From NCBI GenBank assembly GCA_034433515.1, contig DAOUAL010000027.1:1-64000 (forward strand): a stretch of DNA of 64,000 nucleotides, given 5' to 3'. The position numbers and the translations under genes were made by a program. The notes under the pieces were generated by a model, which saw only the letters and a list, made by a program, of their open reading frames with translations, was not told the DNA's origin and searched no databases. Positions 43,811 to 52,170 of this stretch are shown here, in pieces; positions within the stretch are counted from its first letter, which is position 1; each line of letters opens with the position of its first letter. This DNA is from DAOTXS01 sp034433515. GTDB lineage: Bacteria; Chloroflexota; Anaerolineae; UBA4142.

Positions 43811-44136
43811 TCGTGGACGACTGGAAGACATTCTCGACGCAATCAAACGCATCGAAGTCGTACATACGCGGCGTGAACGAGAAAAAGTTCAAAGATGATT
43901 TGATGCGCCAAGATGCCATTATGCTCCAAATTGAAATCATCGGTGAAGCCGCGCGCAACATTTCAGACGAATTTCAAGAACAGCATACCGAAATCCCTTG
44001 GTCAGAAATGATCGGAATGCGAAACAAAATCGTCCATGACTATTTTGAGATTGACGTCTCAAAGATCTGGGACACCGCCAAGAACGACATTCCGCCATTG
44101 AAGAAGGCGGTTTCAAGATTATTGAAAAACCGTTGA
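43794..44136 (+). pseudogene. hepT: HepT (HEPN) RNase toxin, copy 2, frameshifted
   Basis: From ATG 43794 the frame reads MRKPDDRGRLEDILDAIKRIE and then runs out of frame. The HEPN sequence continues one frame over as SYIRGVNEKKFKDDLMRQD from about 43858, including QIEIIGEAARNIS and RX4HXY in MRNKIVHDY. One extra base near 43857 explains it. An internal start at 43807 would give an unrelated N-terminus. The toxin is probably inactive unless the shift is a sequencing error. Confidence 0.8.
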
Positions 44137-44180
44137 AAAGAAATTCGCAAATATGATGCCGAAGGGCGTGTAGCTCCGCA

Positions 44181-45051
44181 ATGGTAACAATCGCACAAGC
44201 CAAAGTGCGTCTTGACATGATCATTGCAAAAGGTCGTGTTGATCTTTACAAACCAATTCAGATCGAAGTCTTGCGACACTCGCGTCTGGAAGACGATATT
44301 GATGTTCGCGATATAGAATCATACCGCAACCAATCTGTCCATTGGCGAGATGAGAGTACCGATAGACTGGTAAGCGCTCTACTTCTTCCGCACGTTATTA
44401 TTGTTCGTCGTGCAGAAAGGTATTCGGCGAAGCATTGACAAGGCATACGAAATCGTCGCGCACCGTTTGTTTGAGACAATCGTCGTGGCGTTACAAGCGA
44501 CCGTGAAGGTTAGCGTGCCAGATGCAAGCAAAGAATTGTTAGCGGAGTTCGCGGATTTGGCGGGGGTACTTTTGGGACTGGAAGAAGGTCAAGTCGGTTG
44601 GGAGCAACCAGCGCACATTTATCGCGTTGGTGTGACCAACGCAGCGGATCGCGGATTGGATATGTGGGCGAACTGTGGTCCCGCGATTCAAGTCAAACAC
44701 CTCACGCTGAACGAAAAGCGCGCGAACGCGATTGTGGATCAAATCGAAAGCGATCACGTCGTTATCGTGTGTCGTGATGCCGACGCGAATGCGATTCGCG
44801 CCATCACAAAGCAAATCGGTTGGGGACGCCGTGTGCGCGGGATCGTGCGCGAATCAGATTTGATTGGATGGTACGAACGCTGTCTGCGCGGCAAGTTTGC
44901 GGATCGTTTGGCGAAACCGTTGTTGCGCGAACTCCTGAGTGACTTCGAATTTCCGCAAGCAAAAGCCATCGGCGAATTTCTGGTTGAACGCGGATACGCC
45001 ATCTCTACGCCGTACAAACTATTAGTGCACCAACATGAAAGGGCGTGGTGA
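44181..45051 (+). pseudogene. HaeII-family restriction endonuclease remnant
   Basis: The N-terminal piece (44181 to about 44369) reads IAQAKVRLDMIIAKGRVDLYKPIQIEVLRHSR and ESYRNQSVHWRDE, like the start of RE_HaeII enzymes. The next family motif, GKRSTSSARYY, lies one frame away (44369-44401), so a base is missing. A third frame from about 44407 resumes as GIRRSIDKAYEIV and carries RVGVTNAADRGLDMWANCGPAIQVKHL, DHVVIVCRDADA and ESDLIGWYERCLRGKF, the catalytic half. About 70 residues of the usual middle are gone, from my memory of the family. The 3' end runs into MITE copy 6. Clearly dead. Confidence 0.82.
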
Positions 45052-45126
45052 AAACTCGATTTCTAGCCACGTCTGTCAATGTCTTCCCATCAGTCTGGTA
45101 TGCAACTCTTTCATGTTGTTGCACTA
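45023..45126 (+). mobile_element. MITE-like element, copy 6
   Basis: The 104-bp core TAGTGCACC...GTTGCACTA is the same length as in the other five copies, but the outer CTAG ends are replaced (ATTAG left, CTATG right). It sits on the 3' end of the HaeII remnant and changes its last codons. It lies between the dead endonuclease and the dead methylase. Confidence 0.85.
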
Positions 45127-45178
45127 TGGCACACCAAATCTGACGCGATTGTAGCAAGCGACAAAAAGTAACTGACGC

Positions 45179-46412
45179 ATGAGTGATAGATTCGTAGATT
45201 CATCCACTGAAGGCATCATCAGCCAACTCGCGCAAGACGAAACCGGCAAGCGCCAATACTATCGCCCTATCTATTCACTGCACAAATGGTGGGCGCGTCG
45301 TCCTGGCGCGTTGTTCCGTTCGATCATTTTGCGGGCGACGCGTCCAGATGCCAAGTTGTTCGCCTCACACACAAACGGATCCTTTTTCCAAAAGAGTGAT
45401 TACTTTGCGGATCACAATTTGGATGATGTCACGATTCTTGATCCGTTTATGGGCGGCGGGACGACTTGTGTCGAGGCAAGTTGGCTGGGCGCGCGCGTGA
45501 TCGGTTGCGATCTCAATCCCGTCGCGTGGTGGGTCGTACGTGAAACGCTCAAACCGATTGACTTGAAATTAGATCGCTACTTTCATCAACTCGCGCAAAC
45601 GGCAAGCGAAAGAAAGTCGTTGTACAAAACAGATTGTGCGGACTGCCACGCGCCTGCCGATGGAATGTACGCGTTTTGGATTCGGTACGTGAATTGTCCG
45701 CACTGTCGCGCAGAAACCTATTTGTTCAAGCGCACTTTGCTGAACGAGGGATTGAGTCGCAACAAGCCATCGTCGCGCGCGAACCCCGCGATTGCTTTTT
45801 GTCCGCAGTGTTTCGCGCTCGAGTGGTACGGCAAAGGCGATTGCGTGTGTCAAGCGTGCGCGCCCAAGTTCGATCCATTGTCCGAAACATTTGACGAAGG
45901 CGATTACACTTGCCAACATTAAATGGCGCGCGTGGTGGGCAGTGCTGATGGCACTCCGTTCAAGTGGTTTCCAAGTCACAGATTCTTTCCCCGTGATGAG
46001 CGAGTACAAAGTCAATCCACACATTCGCGACAAACAAATGCTAGACATGGATTTGATTTTGGTGTGTCAAAAGAAAACGCTTGCCACTGCAGCGCGTTCG
46101 TCAGCACCTGCCGAGATTTTGCGGCGCGCGATGAATGAACTCGCTGCACCTACCGATCACAGCGACAACAAATTGTTCTTGCACTTTATGGGCGCATTGC
46201 TGCGAACCGCAAGCGCGTCACAAAACGGCAACGGTGTCAATTACGATTGGTTTGCGGATGCACTTACACACTTTGATGATTTCCTGAAACAAACCCAGCA
46301 AAGCCGCAAGCGTGTCGAGTACACCCCCGCGCAACCGCGTCAATGGCGATTGATGGAAAGCAAAAAGACGGCGCGTTCAAAGACAGACATGAAGAAACGA
46401 AAGGACACCTAA
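45179..46412 (+). pseudogene. DUF1156-like DNA methylase remnant with internal deletion
   Basis: The N-terminal piece (45179-45922) reads YYRPIYSLHKWWARRPGALFRSI, then the SAM motif ILDPFMGGGTTCVEASWLGARVIGCDLNP. A Cys-rich zinc insert follows (CADC, CPHC, CPQC, CQAC). The frame then stops. The C-terminal part continues in another frame from about 45900 as KWRAWWAVLMALRSSGFQVTDSFPV with MLDMDLILVCQKK, the end of the family. The middle, which holds the catalytic (D/S)PPY motif, is missing. It ends 3 bp before adenine deaminase. With the HaeII remnant it looks like a decayed restriction-modification pair. Confidence 0.8.
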
Positions 46413-46415
46413 CCA

Positions 46416-48128
46416 ATGGAAATCTCCCAACTCATTCGCGTGGCGCGCGGCGAAGAGCCCGCCGAACTCTTGCTCAAGAATGCACAGGTGGTCAACGTCT
46501 TTTCCGGGGAAATCGAAGAAACCGGTGTCGCCATCGCCCATTCGCGCATCATCGGGCTAGGGAATGATTATCCCGCGCAACGCATCATTGATCTGAATGG
46601 CAAATACATCGCGCCCGGCTTTATTGACGCACATGTCCACATCGAAAGCGCGATGGTGCCGCCGTACGAATTTGCGCGCGCGGTCGTCCCGCACGGCACC
46701 ACCTCCGTCATCATTGATCCCCACGAAATCGCCAACGTGCTGGGCGTGGACGGCATTCGCTATATGCTCGAAGCGAGCAAGTACACTCCGTTTAGCGTGT
46801 TCGTCATGGTGCCCTCGTGCGTCCCCGCCACGCACCTGGAAACGAATGGCGGCATATTGCGCTGGAGCGATCTCATTCAATTCAAAAACGATCCTTGGGT
46901 CGTTGGCTTGGGTGAGATGATGAATTATCCCGGCGTCTTGAACCGCAACGACGCCGTACTCGACAAACTGCGCGCGTTCAGCGACAAACGGATTGATGGC
47001 CACGCCCCCGGGGTCACCGGGCGCGATCTGGAAGCGTACGTCGCCGCCGGCATTGCGAGCGATCACGAATGCACCACCGTCGAAGAGGCGCGCGAGAAAA
47101 TCCGGCTGGGTATGCGCGTGATGATTCGCGAAGCATCCAACGCGCAAAACCTCAAAGCCCTCTTGCCGGTCATTACCCCTTGGAACGCCCGCCGCATCCT
47201 CTTTGTGACCGATGATCGTTTCCCTTCCGACCTCATTGATCAGGGGCATATTGATTATATTGTCCGCACCGCCATTCATGAAGGACTCGACCCCATCACC
47301 GCGATTCAAATCGCCACACTGAACGCCGCTGAATATTTCAACTTGCATGATCGCGGCGCGATTGCGCCGGGTCGCCGCGCCGATCTCGTCGTCTTTGACA
47401 ACTTTGAAAATCTCACCATCGAGCAAGTGTATCGCGGCGGGAAAATGGTCGCGCGCAATGGGCGCGTGCTGCCCCAAGACCATCCACCGCGTCAACCGGT
47501 GATTCGCAACACGATGAATATCCGGTGGAGCAAAGTGGATGTCCGCTTGCCCGCCAATGGCCACACCCACGTACGGGCGATGGGATTAATCCCCGATCAA
47601 ATTGTGACCACGCAAAGTGTCGAAGAAGCGCGTATCAAGAATGGTTTTGCGGTCGCCGATCCCGAACGCGATCTGCTCAAGGTTGCCGTGATCGAACGCC
47701 ATCAAGCGACCGGGAATGTCGGCATTGGTTTTGTGCGCGGGCTGGGTTTGAAGAGTGGCGCGATTGGCTCCAGCGTGGCACACGATTCGCACAACATTAT
47801 CGTGGCTGGGACCAATGATGACGATTTAATGACCGCCGCGCGTGCCATCGCGGCGATGCAAGGCGGCTTGGTTGCCGTCAATAAAGGCGAAGTGCTGGCG
47901 CGCGTGCCGCTCCCCATCGCCGGCTTGATGAGTGATCAACCGCTCGAGCGTGTGCGTGAGCAGTTGGATGAGTTGGTCGAAGTAACACGGCACCTCGGTT
48001 CGGACTTGCACGCGCCGTTTATGGCAATGGCGTTTTTAGCATTGCCCGTAATTCCGGAATTGAAACTGACGGATAAAGGTCTGGTGGATGTGAACAAGTT
48101 TGACTTTGTACCGGTGTTTGCAGATTGA
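46416..48128 (+). CDS. ade: Adenine deaminase
   Basis: A binuclear-metal amidohydrolase of 570 residues that turns adenine into hypoxanthine. Motifs include APGFIDAHVHIESAM, PHGTTSVIIDPHEIANVLG, LGEMMNYPGVL, IDGHAPGVTG, ASDHECTTVEEA and ILFVTDDRFPSDL. The C-terminal domain has GSSVAHDSHNIIVAGTNDDDL, typical of the Ade type. AAAGGA lies about 12 nt upstream, inside the methylase remnant. It restarts the purine cluster after the island; the products can feed the downstream Mo enzyme. Confidence 0.95.
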   Translation: MEISQLIRVARGEEPAELLLKNAQVVNVFSGEIEETGVAIAHSRIIGLGNDYPAQRIIDLNGKYIAPGFIDAHVHIESAMVPPYEFARAVVPHGTTSVIIDPHEIANVLGVDGIRYMLEASKYTPFSVFVMVPSCVPATHLETNGGILRWSDLIQFKNDPWVVGLGEMMNYPGVLNRNDAVLDKLRAFSDKRIDGHAPGVTGRDLEAYVAAGIASDHECTTVEEAREKIRLGMRVMIREASNAQNLKALLPVITPWNARRILFVTDDRFPSDLIDQGHIDYIVRTAIHEGLDPITAIQIATLNAAEYFNLHDRGAIAPGRRADLVVFDNFENLTIEQVYRGGKMVARNGRVLPQDHPPRQPVIRNTMNIRWSKVDVRLPANGHTHVRAMGLIPDQIVTTQSVEEARIKNGFAVADPERDLLKVAVIERHQATGNVGIGFVRGLGLKSGAIGSSVAHDSHNIIVAGTNDDDLMTAARAIAAMQGGLVAVNKGEVLARVPLPIAGLMSDQPLERVREQLDELVEVTRHLGSDLHAPFMAMAFLALPVIPELKLTDKGLVDVNKFDFVPVFAD

Positions 48129-48307
48129 TGAACCAATGAGTCAATGTGTCAATTGAACCGAATGACCAAGGAACAAGTGGTTTGGCTCATTGGTCAATTG
48201 GGTAATTGGCTCATTGAGCAGAGGAGGTGATGTCACAGAGAATCGAAAGATGACGTATGACTTGTCGAAGCAGCACGAGTTTTTCAAATCGAAAAGGAGG
48301 ATTTGAA

Positions 48308-49555
48308 ATGTTCACGCGAGTTTTACTCATCGTTGCCTTGTTCGCGGTTCTGGTCTTGGCGGCTTGCGCACCCGCCCCCACGCCGGTCCCTACCGCCGCG
48401 CCTCCCACGGCGGCACCCAAGCCCACCGAAGCGCCCAAGACCATCACCTTTGGTCTGATTCTGGTTGGACCATACAATGATCATGGCTGGAGCGAAGCGC
48501 ATTACACGGCCGCCCAGTACGTCAAAAGCAAGTTACCCGGTTCGGACTTTATCTACATTGACAAACTCAATTCGGCGGATCGTCCCGGCACCACCCTGGA
48601 GCAAGTGGTCAATGATATGCGATCCAAGGGGGTCAAACTCATCCTCACCACGTCCGACGATTTCCAGACCGATACCCTCACCGTTGCGCAAAAATTCCCC
48701 GATATGACCTTCATCAACGTGTCGGGCGATCACGCGTGGAAAGACGGCAAGAATTACAAAGCGCCGGCGAACCTGGGGAACTTTATGGGCAGAATGGAAT
48801 ATGGCAAGATGATCGCTGGGTGTGCCGCCGCGCTCACCACGCAAACCGGCAAACTCGGTTATCTAGGTCCCCTGATCAACGACGAAACCCGGCGCCTGGC
48901 TTCCTCGGTGTATTTGGGCGCCAAGTACTGCTGGACCACGTACGCCAAAAAGCCCGCCGCCGATTTGAAATTCGACGTGAAATGGATCGGCTTTTGGTTC
49001 AACATCCCCGGCGTTACGCTCGACCCGACCAAGGTGGCGAACGATTTCTTTAACGCGGGCAACGACATTGTGATCTCGGGCATTGACACCACCGAAGCGC
49101 TCGTTGTCGCCGGGCAGCGCGCCGCCAAGGGCGAAAAAGTTTGGGCAATCTCGTACGATTACAAAGATGGCTGCAAGGAAGCCGAAAATGTTTGTCTGGG
49201 TGTGCCGTACTTTAACTGGGGTCCGCGCTACTTGAAAACCGTGCAAGCGTTCCGCGATGGCACCTGGAAACAATCGTGGGATTGGGATGGTCCGGATTGG
49301 AAAGACATCAACAATCCCGACACCAGCGCGGTCGGCTTCACCTTCGGCAAGGCGTTGAGTGCGGCGAACAAGGCGCAAGTCGAAACCTTCATCAAGGGTC
49401 TTGCCGACGGTAGTATCAATCTCTGGAAAGGTCCGATCGTGTTGCAAGATGGTACCGTGTACGTGAAAGAAGGTGCTGTGGCGACGGACAAGGAAATTTG
49501 GTACTTGCCCCAACTGTTGCAAGGGATGACCGGCCAAAGCGCACCGACCAAATAA
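48308..49555 (+). CDS. BMP-family substrate-binding lipoprotein 1
   Basis: A periplasmic or surface-anchored binding protein of 415 residues for an ABC importer. The lipobox VLVLAAC puts the lipidated Cys at 20, followed by a Pro/Ala/Thr linker (about 21-45). The Bmp/Med domain starts ITFGLILVGPYNDHGWSEAHY and has LILTTSDDFQTDTL, INVSGDHAW and NAGNDIVISGIDTTEALV. Such proteins usually bind nucleosides or purine bases. The ATG at 48308 has AAGGAGGATTT upstream. It heads the first transporter operon, downstream of adenine deaminase. Confidence 0.92.
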   Translation: MFTRVLLIVALFAVLVLAACAPAPTPVPTAAPPTAAPKPTEAPKTITFGLILVGPYNDHGWSEAHYTAAQYVKSKLPGSDFIYIDKLNSADRPGTTLEQVVNDMRSKGVKLILTTSDDFQTDTLTVAQKFPDMTFINVSGDHAWKDGKNYKAPANLGNFMGRMEYGKMIAGCAAALTTQTGKLGYLGPLINDETRRLASSVYLGAKYCWTTYAKKPAADLKFDVKWIGFWFNIPGVTLDPTKVANDFFNAGNDIVISGIDTTEALVVAGQRAAKGEKVWAISYDYKDGCKEAENVCLGVPYFNWGPRYLKTVQAFRDGTWKQSWDWDGPDWKDINNPDTSAVGFTFGKALSAANKAQVETFIKGLADGSINLWKGPIVLQDGTVYVKEGAVATDKEIWYLPQLLQGMTGQSAPTK

Positions 49556-49595
49556 ATCAAGGGGCGGGGTCATCCCGCCCCTACCACAGGCAATC

Positions 49596-51059
49596 ATGCA
49601 TCTTGAACTCAAAGGTATCCACAAACACTTTGGCGCGGTTCACGCGAACAATGACATTCATCTCACGGTTGAATCCGGTACGATTCACGGCTTGCTGGGC
49701 GAAAATGGCGCGGGCAAATCTACGTTGATGAAAATCTTGTCCGGCTTTATTCATCGCGACGCTGGCGAGATTTTGCTCGATGGCAAGCCGGTGAGGTTCA
49801 AAACGCCGGCGGAAGCCATTCGTGCCGGCATCGGTATGCTCCACCAAGACCCGCTTGATTTTCCACCGCTCACGGTGCTGGATAATTTTTTGCTGGGTCG
49901 CGACGATGGATTTATCCAACAACGCGCCGCCGCCCTCGCCGATCTCAAAAAGTACTCGGCACAGTTTGGTTTTGATCTTGCGCCGGATGCCTTGGTCAGT
50001 TCGCTCACGGTTGGCGAACGACAACAATTGGAAATTATGCGCCTGCTTTCCTTGGGCGCTAGAATTTTAATTTTCGATGAACCCACCACCGGCATCTCTT
50101 TGCCCCAAACAGTCAAATTATTCGAAACGCTCAAACAACTCGCGCAACAAGGGATGACGATTATCTTTGTAACGCACAAGTTGCAAGACGCCGAAGATTT
50201 GTGCGAACGTGTTACCGTGTTGCGCTTGGGCAGAGTCGTGGGGAATGTTCAGCGCCCCTTCACTGCCGATCAGTTGGTCCGCTTGATGTTTGGGCAAGCC
50301 CTCACCCCCAGCACACGTGAACCGATAGTCCTGGGCACCCCGATTCTCGAAGTACGCAACGTAACGGTGGCAGATTATCGTCTGCGGGTGCCAGAGATAA
50401 ATCTGCAAGTGCGCGCTGGCGAGGTGATTGGGCTGGCTGGGATCGAAGGCAGTGGGCAACGTTTACTCTTGCGCGTTTGCGCCGGGCTTGATCAGCCGGT
50501 TGCCGGGGAAATTTGGATTGCCGGCACCAAGATGAATGGACAACCGTACCAACAATTTCTCAATCGCGGCGTCGCGTATTTGCCGGCGGGACGTCTGGAA
50601 GAAGGGTTGGTGCCCGGCTTGAGTCTGACCGAGCATTTTATACTGGCTCAGCGATCCAACGAGTTTTTTATCAACTGGCAACGCGCCCAACATTTCGCGC
50701 AAACACGCATCACGATGTACAATATTCGTGGCACACCTGCCTCACGCGTCGAATCCTTGTCCGGCGGCAATCAGCAACGGGCGTTGCTGGCTCTGTTGCA
50801 ACCCAACCTCAACTTGATTCTGCTCGAACATCCCACGCGCGGACTCGATATCGAATCAACCCTCTGGGTTTGGCAACAATTACTCGAACGACGCAGACGC
50901 GGTGCGGCAATCATCTTTAGTTCCGCGGATCTGGATGAAATTCTTGAAAACAGCGATCGCATTCTGGTTTTCTCCGGCGGGCGTGTCGCCAAAGCATTGA
51001 ACGCCTCGGAAACCACCGTGCAACAACTCGGCGAATTGATTGGAGGCAAGGGCTTGTGA
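49596..51059 (+). CDS. ABC transporter ATPase 1 (nucleoside/sugar type, two NBDs)
   Basis: A 487-residue double-NBD ATPase of the BMP/ribose importer class. NBD1 has Walker A LLGENGAGKST, signature SLTVGERQQLE, Walker B ILIFDEPT and the H-loop IFVTHKL. NBD2 (from about 240) has a degenerate Walker A (GIEGSGQRLLL), an intact signature LSGGNQQRALL and LLEHPTRGLDI. NBD2 is probably non-catalytic, as is common in this class. It follows the binding lipoprotein by 40 bp and overlaps the first permease by 4 nt (GTGA). Confidence 0.93.
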   Translation: MHLELKGIHKHFGAVHANNDIHLTVESGTIHGLLGENGAGKSTLMKILSGFIHRDAGEILLDGKPVRFKTPAEAIRAGIGMLHQDPLDFPPLTVLDNFLLGRDDGFIQQRAAALADLKKYSAQFGFDLAPDALVSSLTVGERQQLEIMRLLSLGARILIFDEPTTGISLPQTVKLFETLKQLAQQGMTIIFVTHKLQDAEDLCERVTVLRLGRVVGNVQRPFTADQLVRLMFGQALTPSTREPIVLGTPILEVRNVTVADYRLRVPEINLQVRAGEVIGLAGIEGSGQRLLLRVCAGLDQPVAGEIWIAGTKMNGQPYQQFLNRGVAYLPAGRLEEGLVPGLSLTEHFILAQRSNEFFINWQRAQHFAQTRITMYNIRGTPASRVESLSGGNQQRALLALLQPNLNLILLEHPTRGLDIESTLWVWQQLLERRRRGAAIIFSSADLDEILENSDRILVFSGGRVAKALNASETTVQQLGELIGGKGL

Positions 51060-52111
51060 GCGAGACGACCACCAGACACTCATCGCGATGGAACAATCTC
51101 GTGTGGACGGTGGGACCGATTCTACTCGGTTTGATCTTGACGACCGGCGCACTCATCGTTATCGGTGCCGATCCTGCTAAAGCGTATCTCACGATGTGGA
51201 ACGGCGCATTCGGCGATACATCAAAGGTGAGCAATGTCTTTGCTGCCTGGGTTCCCCTCGTGTTATGCTCCGTCGGTCTTCTCATCACGTTTACGGCGGG
51301 CTTGTGGAACATTGGCATCGAGGGCCAAGTGGTGATGGGCGCCGTGTTTGCCGCGTGGGTTGCCCGCACGTTCGATCTCCCCGCCGAAATTTTGATTCCC
51401 CTCATTTTCGTTGCTGGCGCACTCGGCGGCGCACTGTGGGCATTGCTGGTTGGCACGCTCAAAGTGTACGGCCGCGTTCATGAAATCTTTGGCGGACTGG
51501 GGTTGAATTTTGTTGCGCTGGGGATCACCTTGTATCTCATCATTGGTCCTTGGAAACGCGCGGGCATTGCCTCCACCAGCGGCACCGAACCTTTTCGAGC
51601 AGCGGCGTGGCTTCCCAGTTTTCCCGGCTTGAGTGTCGGGCCCATCGAATTAGTTTTGGCGATGATCGCTTTGGTGCTCATTTATTTTGCGTTGCGCGGA
51701 ACATTGTGGGGCTTGCAGTTAAAAGCCATCGGCAAAAATATTCGGTCGGCGTTCTGGTTGGGGATTCCCACGAATCGGCAATTGTTGGGCGCCTTTGCCT
51801 TGTGCGGTATGTTCGCCGGCATCGCCGGTGCCGAGCAAGCCATTGGCGTCTGGCATCGGTTGATTCCGGCGATCTCCGGCGGTTATGGCTATCTTTCGAT
51901 TTTGGTGGTGTTGCTCTCTGGCTTTGCCGCGCCATTGGTTCCGTTCGTTGCCTTTTTCTTTGCCGCCGTGACCAAAGGCAGCATCGCTTTGCCGCTCGAT
52001 TTGCAAATTGATTCATCGTTGGGTGGTGTGTTGCAAGGTGTCATTGTGTTGTTGTTCATCATCAGTCAAGGCGTGCGCGCCAAGTTGTTCGTTAGTTCGT
52101 TCCATCGTTAG
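51056..52111 (+). CDS. ABC transporter permease 1a (BPD_transp_2)
   Basis: A 351-residue inner-membrane permease with about ten hydrophobic helices. The family core begins TAGLWNIGIEGQVVMGAVFAAW, with the later KVYGRVHEIFGGLGLNFVAL coupling region and ALCGMFAGIAGAEQAIG. It starts with GTG inside the ATPase stop. A 14-bp perfect hairpin follows the stop before the second permease. It pairs with permease 1b to make the channel of transporter 1. Confidence 0.9.
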   Translation: MSETTTRHSSRWNNLVWTVGPILLGLILTTGALIVIGADPAKAYLTMWNGAFGDTSKVSNVFAAWVPLVLCSVGLLITFTAGLWNIGIEGQVVMGAVFAAWVARTFDLPAEILIPLIFVAGALGGALWALLVGTLKVYGRVHEIFGGLGLNFVALGITLYLIIGPWKRAGIASTSGTEPFRAAAWLPSFPGLSVGPIELVLAMIALVLIYFALRGTLWGLQLKAIGKNIRSAFWLGIPTNRQLLGAFALCGMFAGIAGAEQAIGVWHRLIPAISGGYGYLSILVVLLSGFAAPLVPFVAFFFAAVTKGSIALPLDLQIDSSLGGVLQGVIVLLFIISQGVRAKLFVSSFHR

Positions 52112-52148
52112 TTCGTTGCATCGTTCAACGATATAACGATGCAACGAA
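52112..52148 (+). repeat. 14-bp intercistronic hairpin
   Basis: TTCGTTGCATCGTT pairs perfectly with AACGATGCAACGAA around 9 nt, immediately after the permease 1a stop. There is no T-run, so it is more likely an mRNA-stability or processing element than a terminator. Its sequence belongs to a simple 'cgttagttcgttgcatcg' repeat. Confidence 0.65.
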
Positions 52149-52170
52149 TCCATCCTCCAACCATAAAACT

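Noticed and set aside
46557..47570. 337-codon minus-strand frame opposite adenine deaminase
   Set aside because: A shadow of a G+C-biased gene. The adenine deaminase motifs on the other strand are unambiguous.
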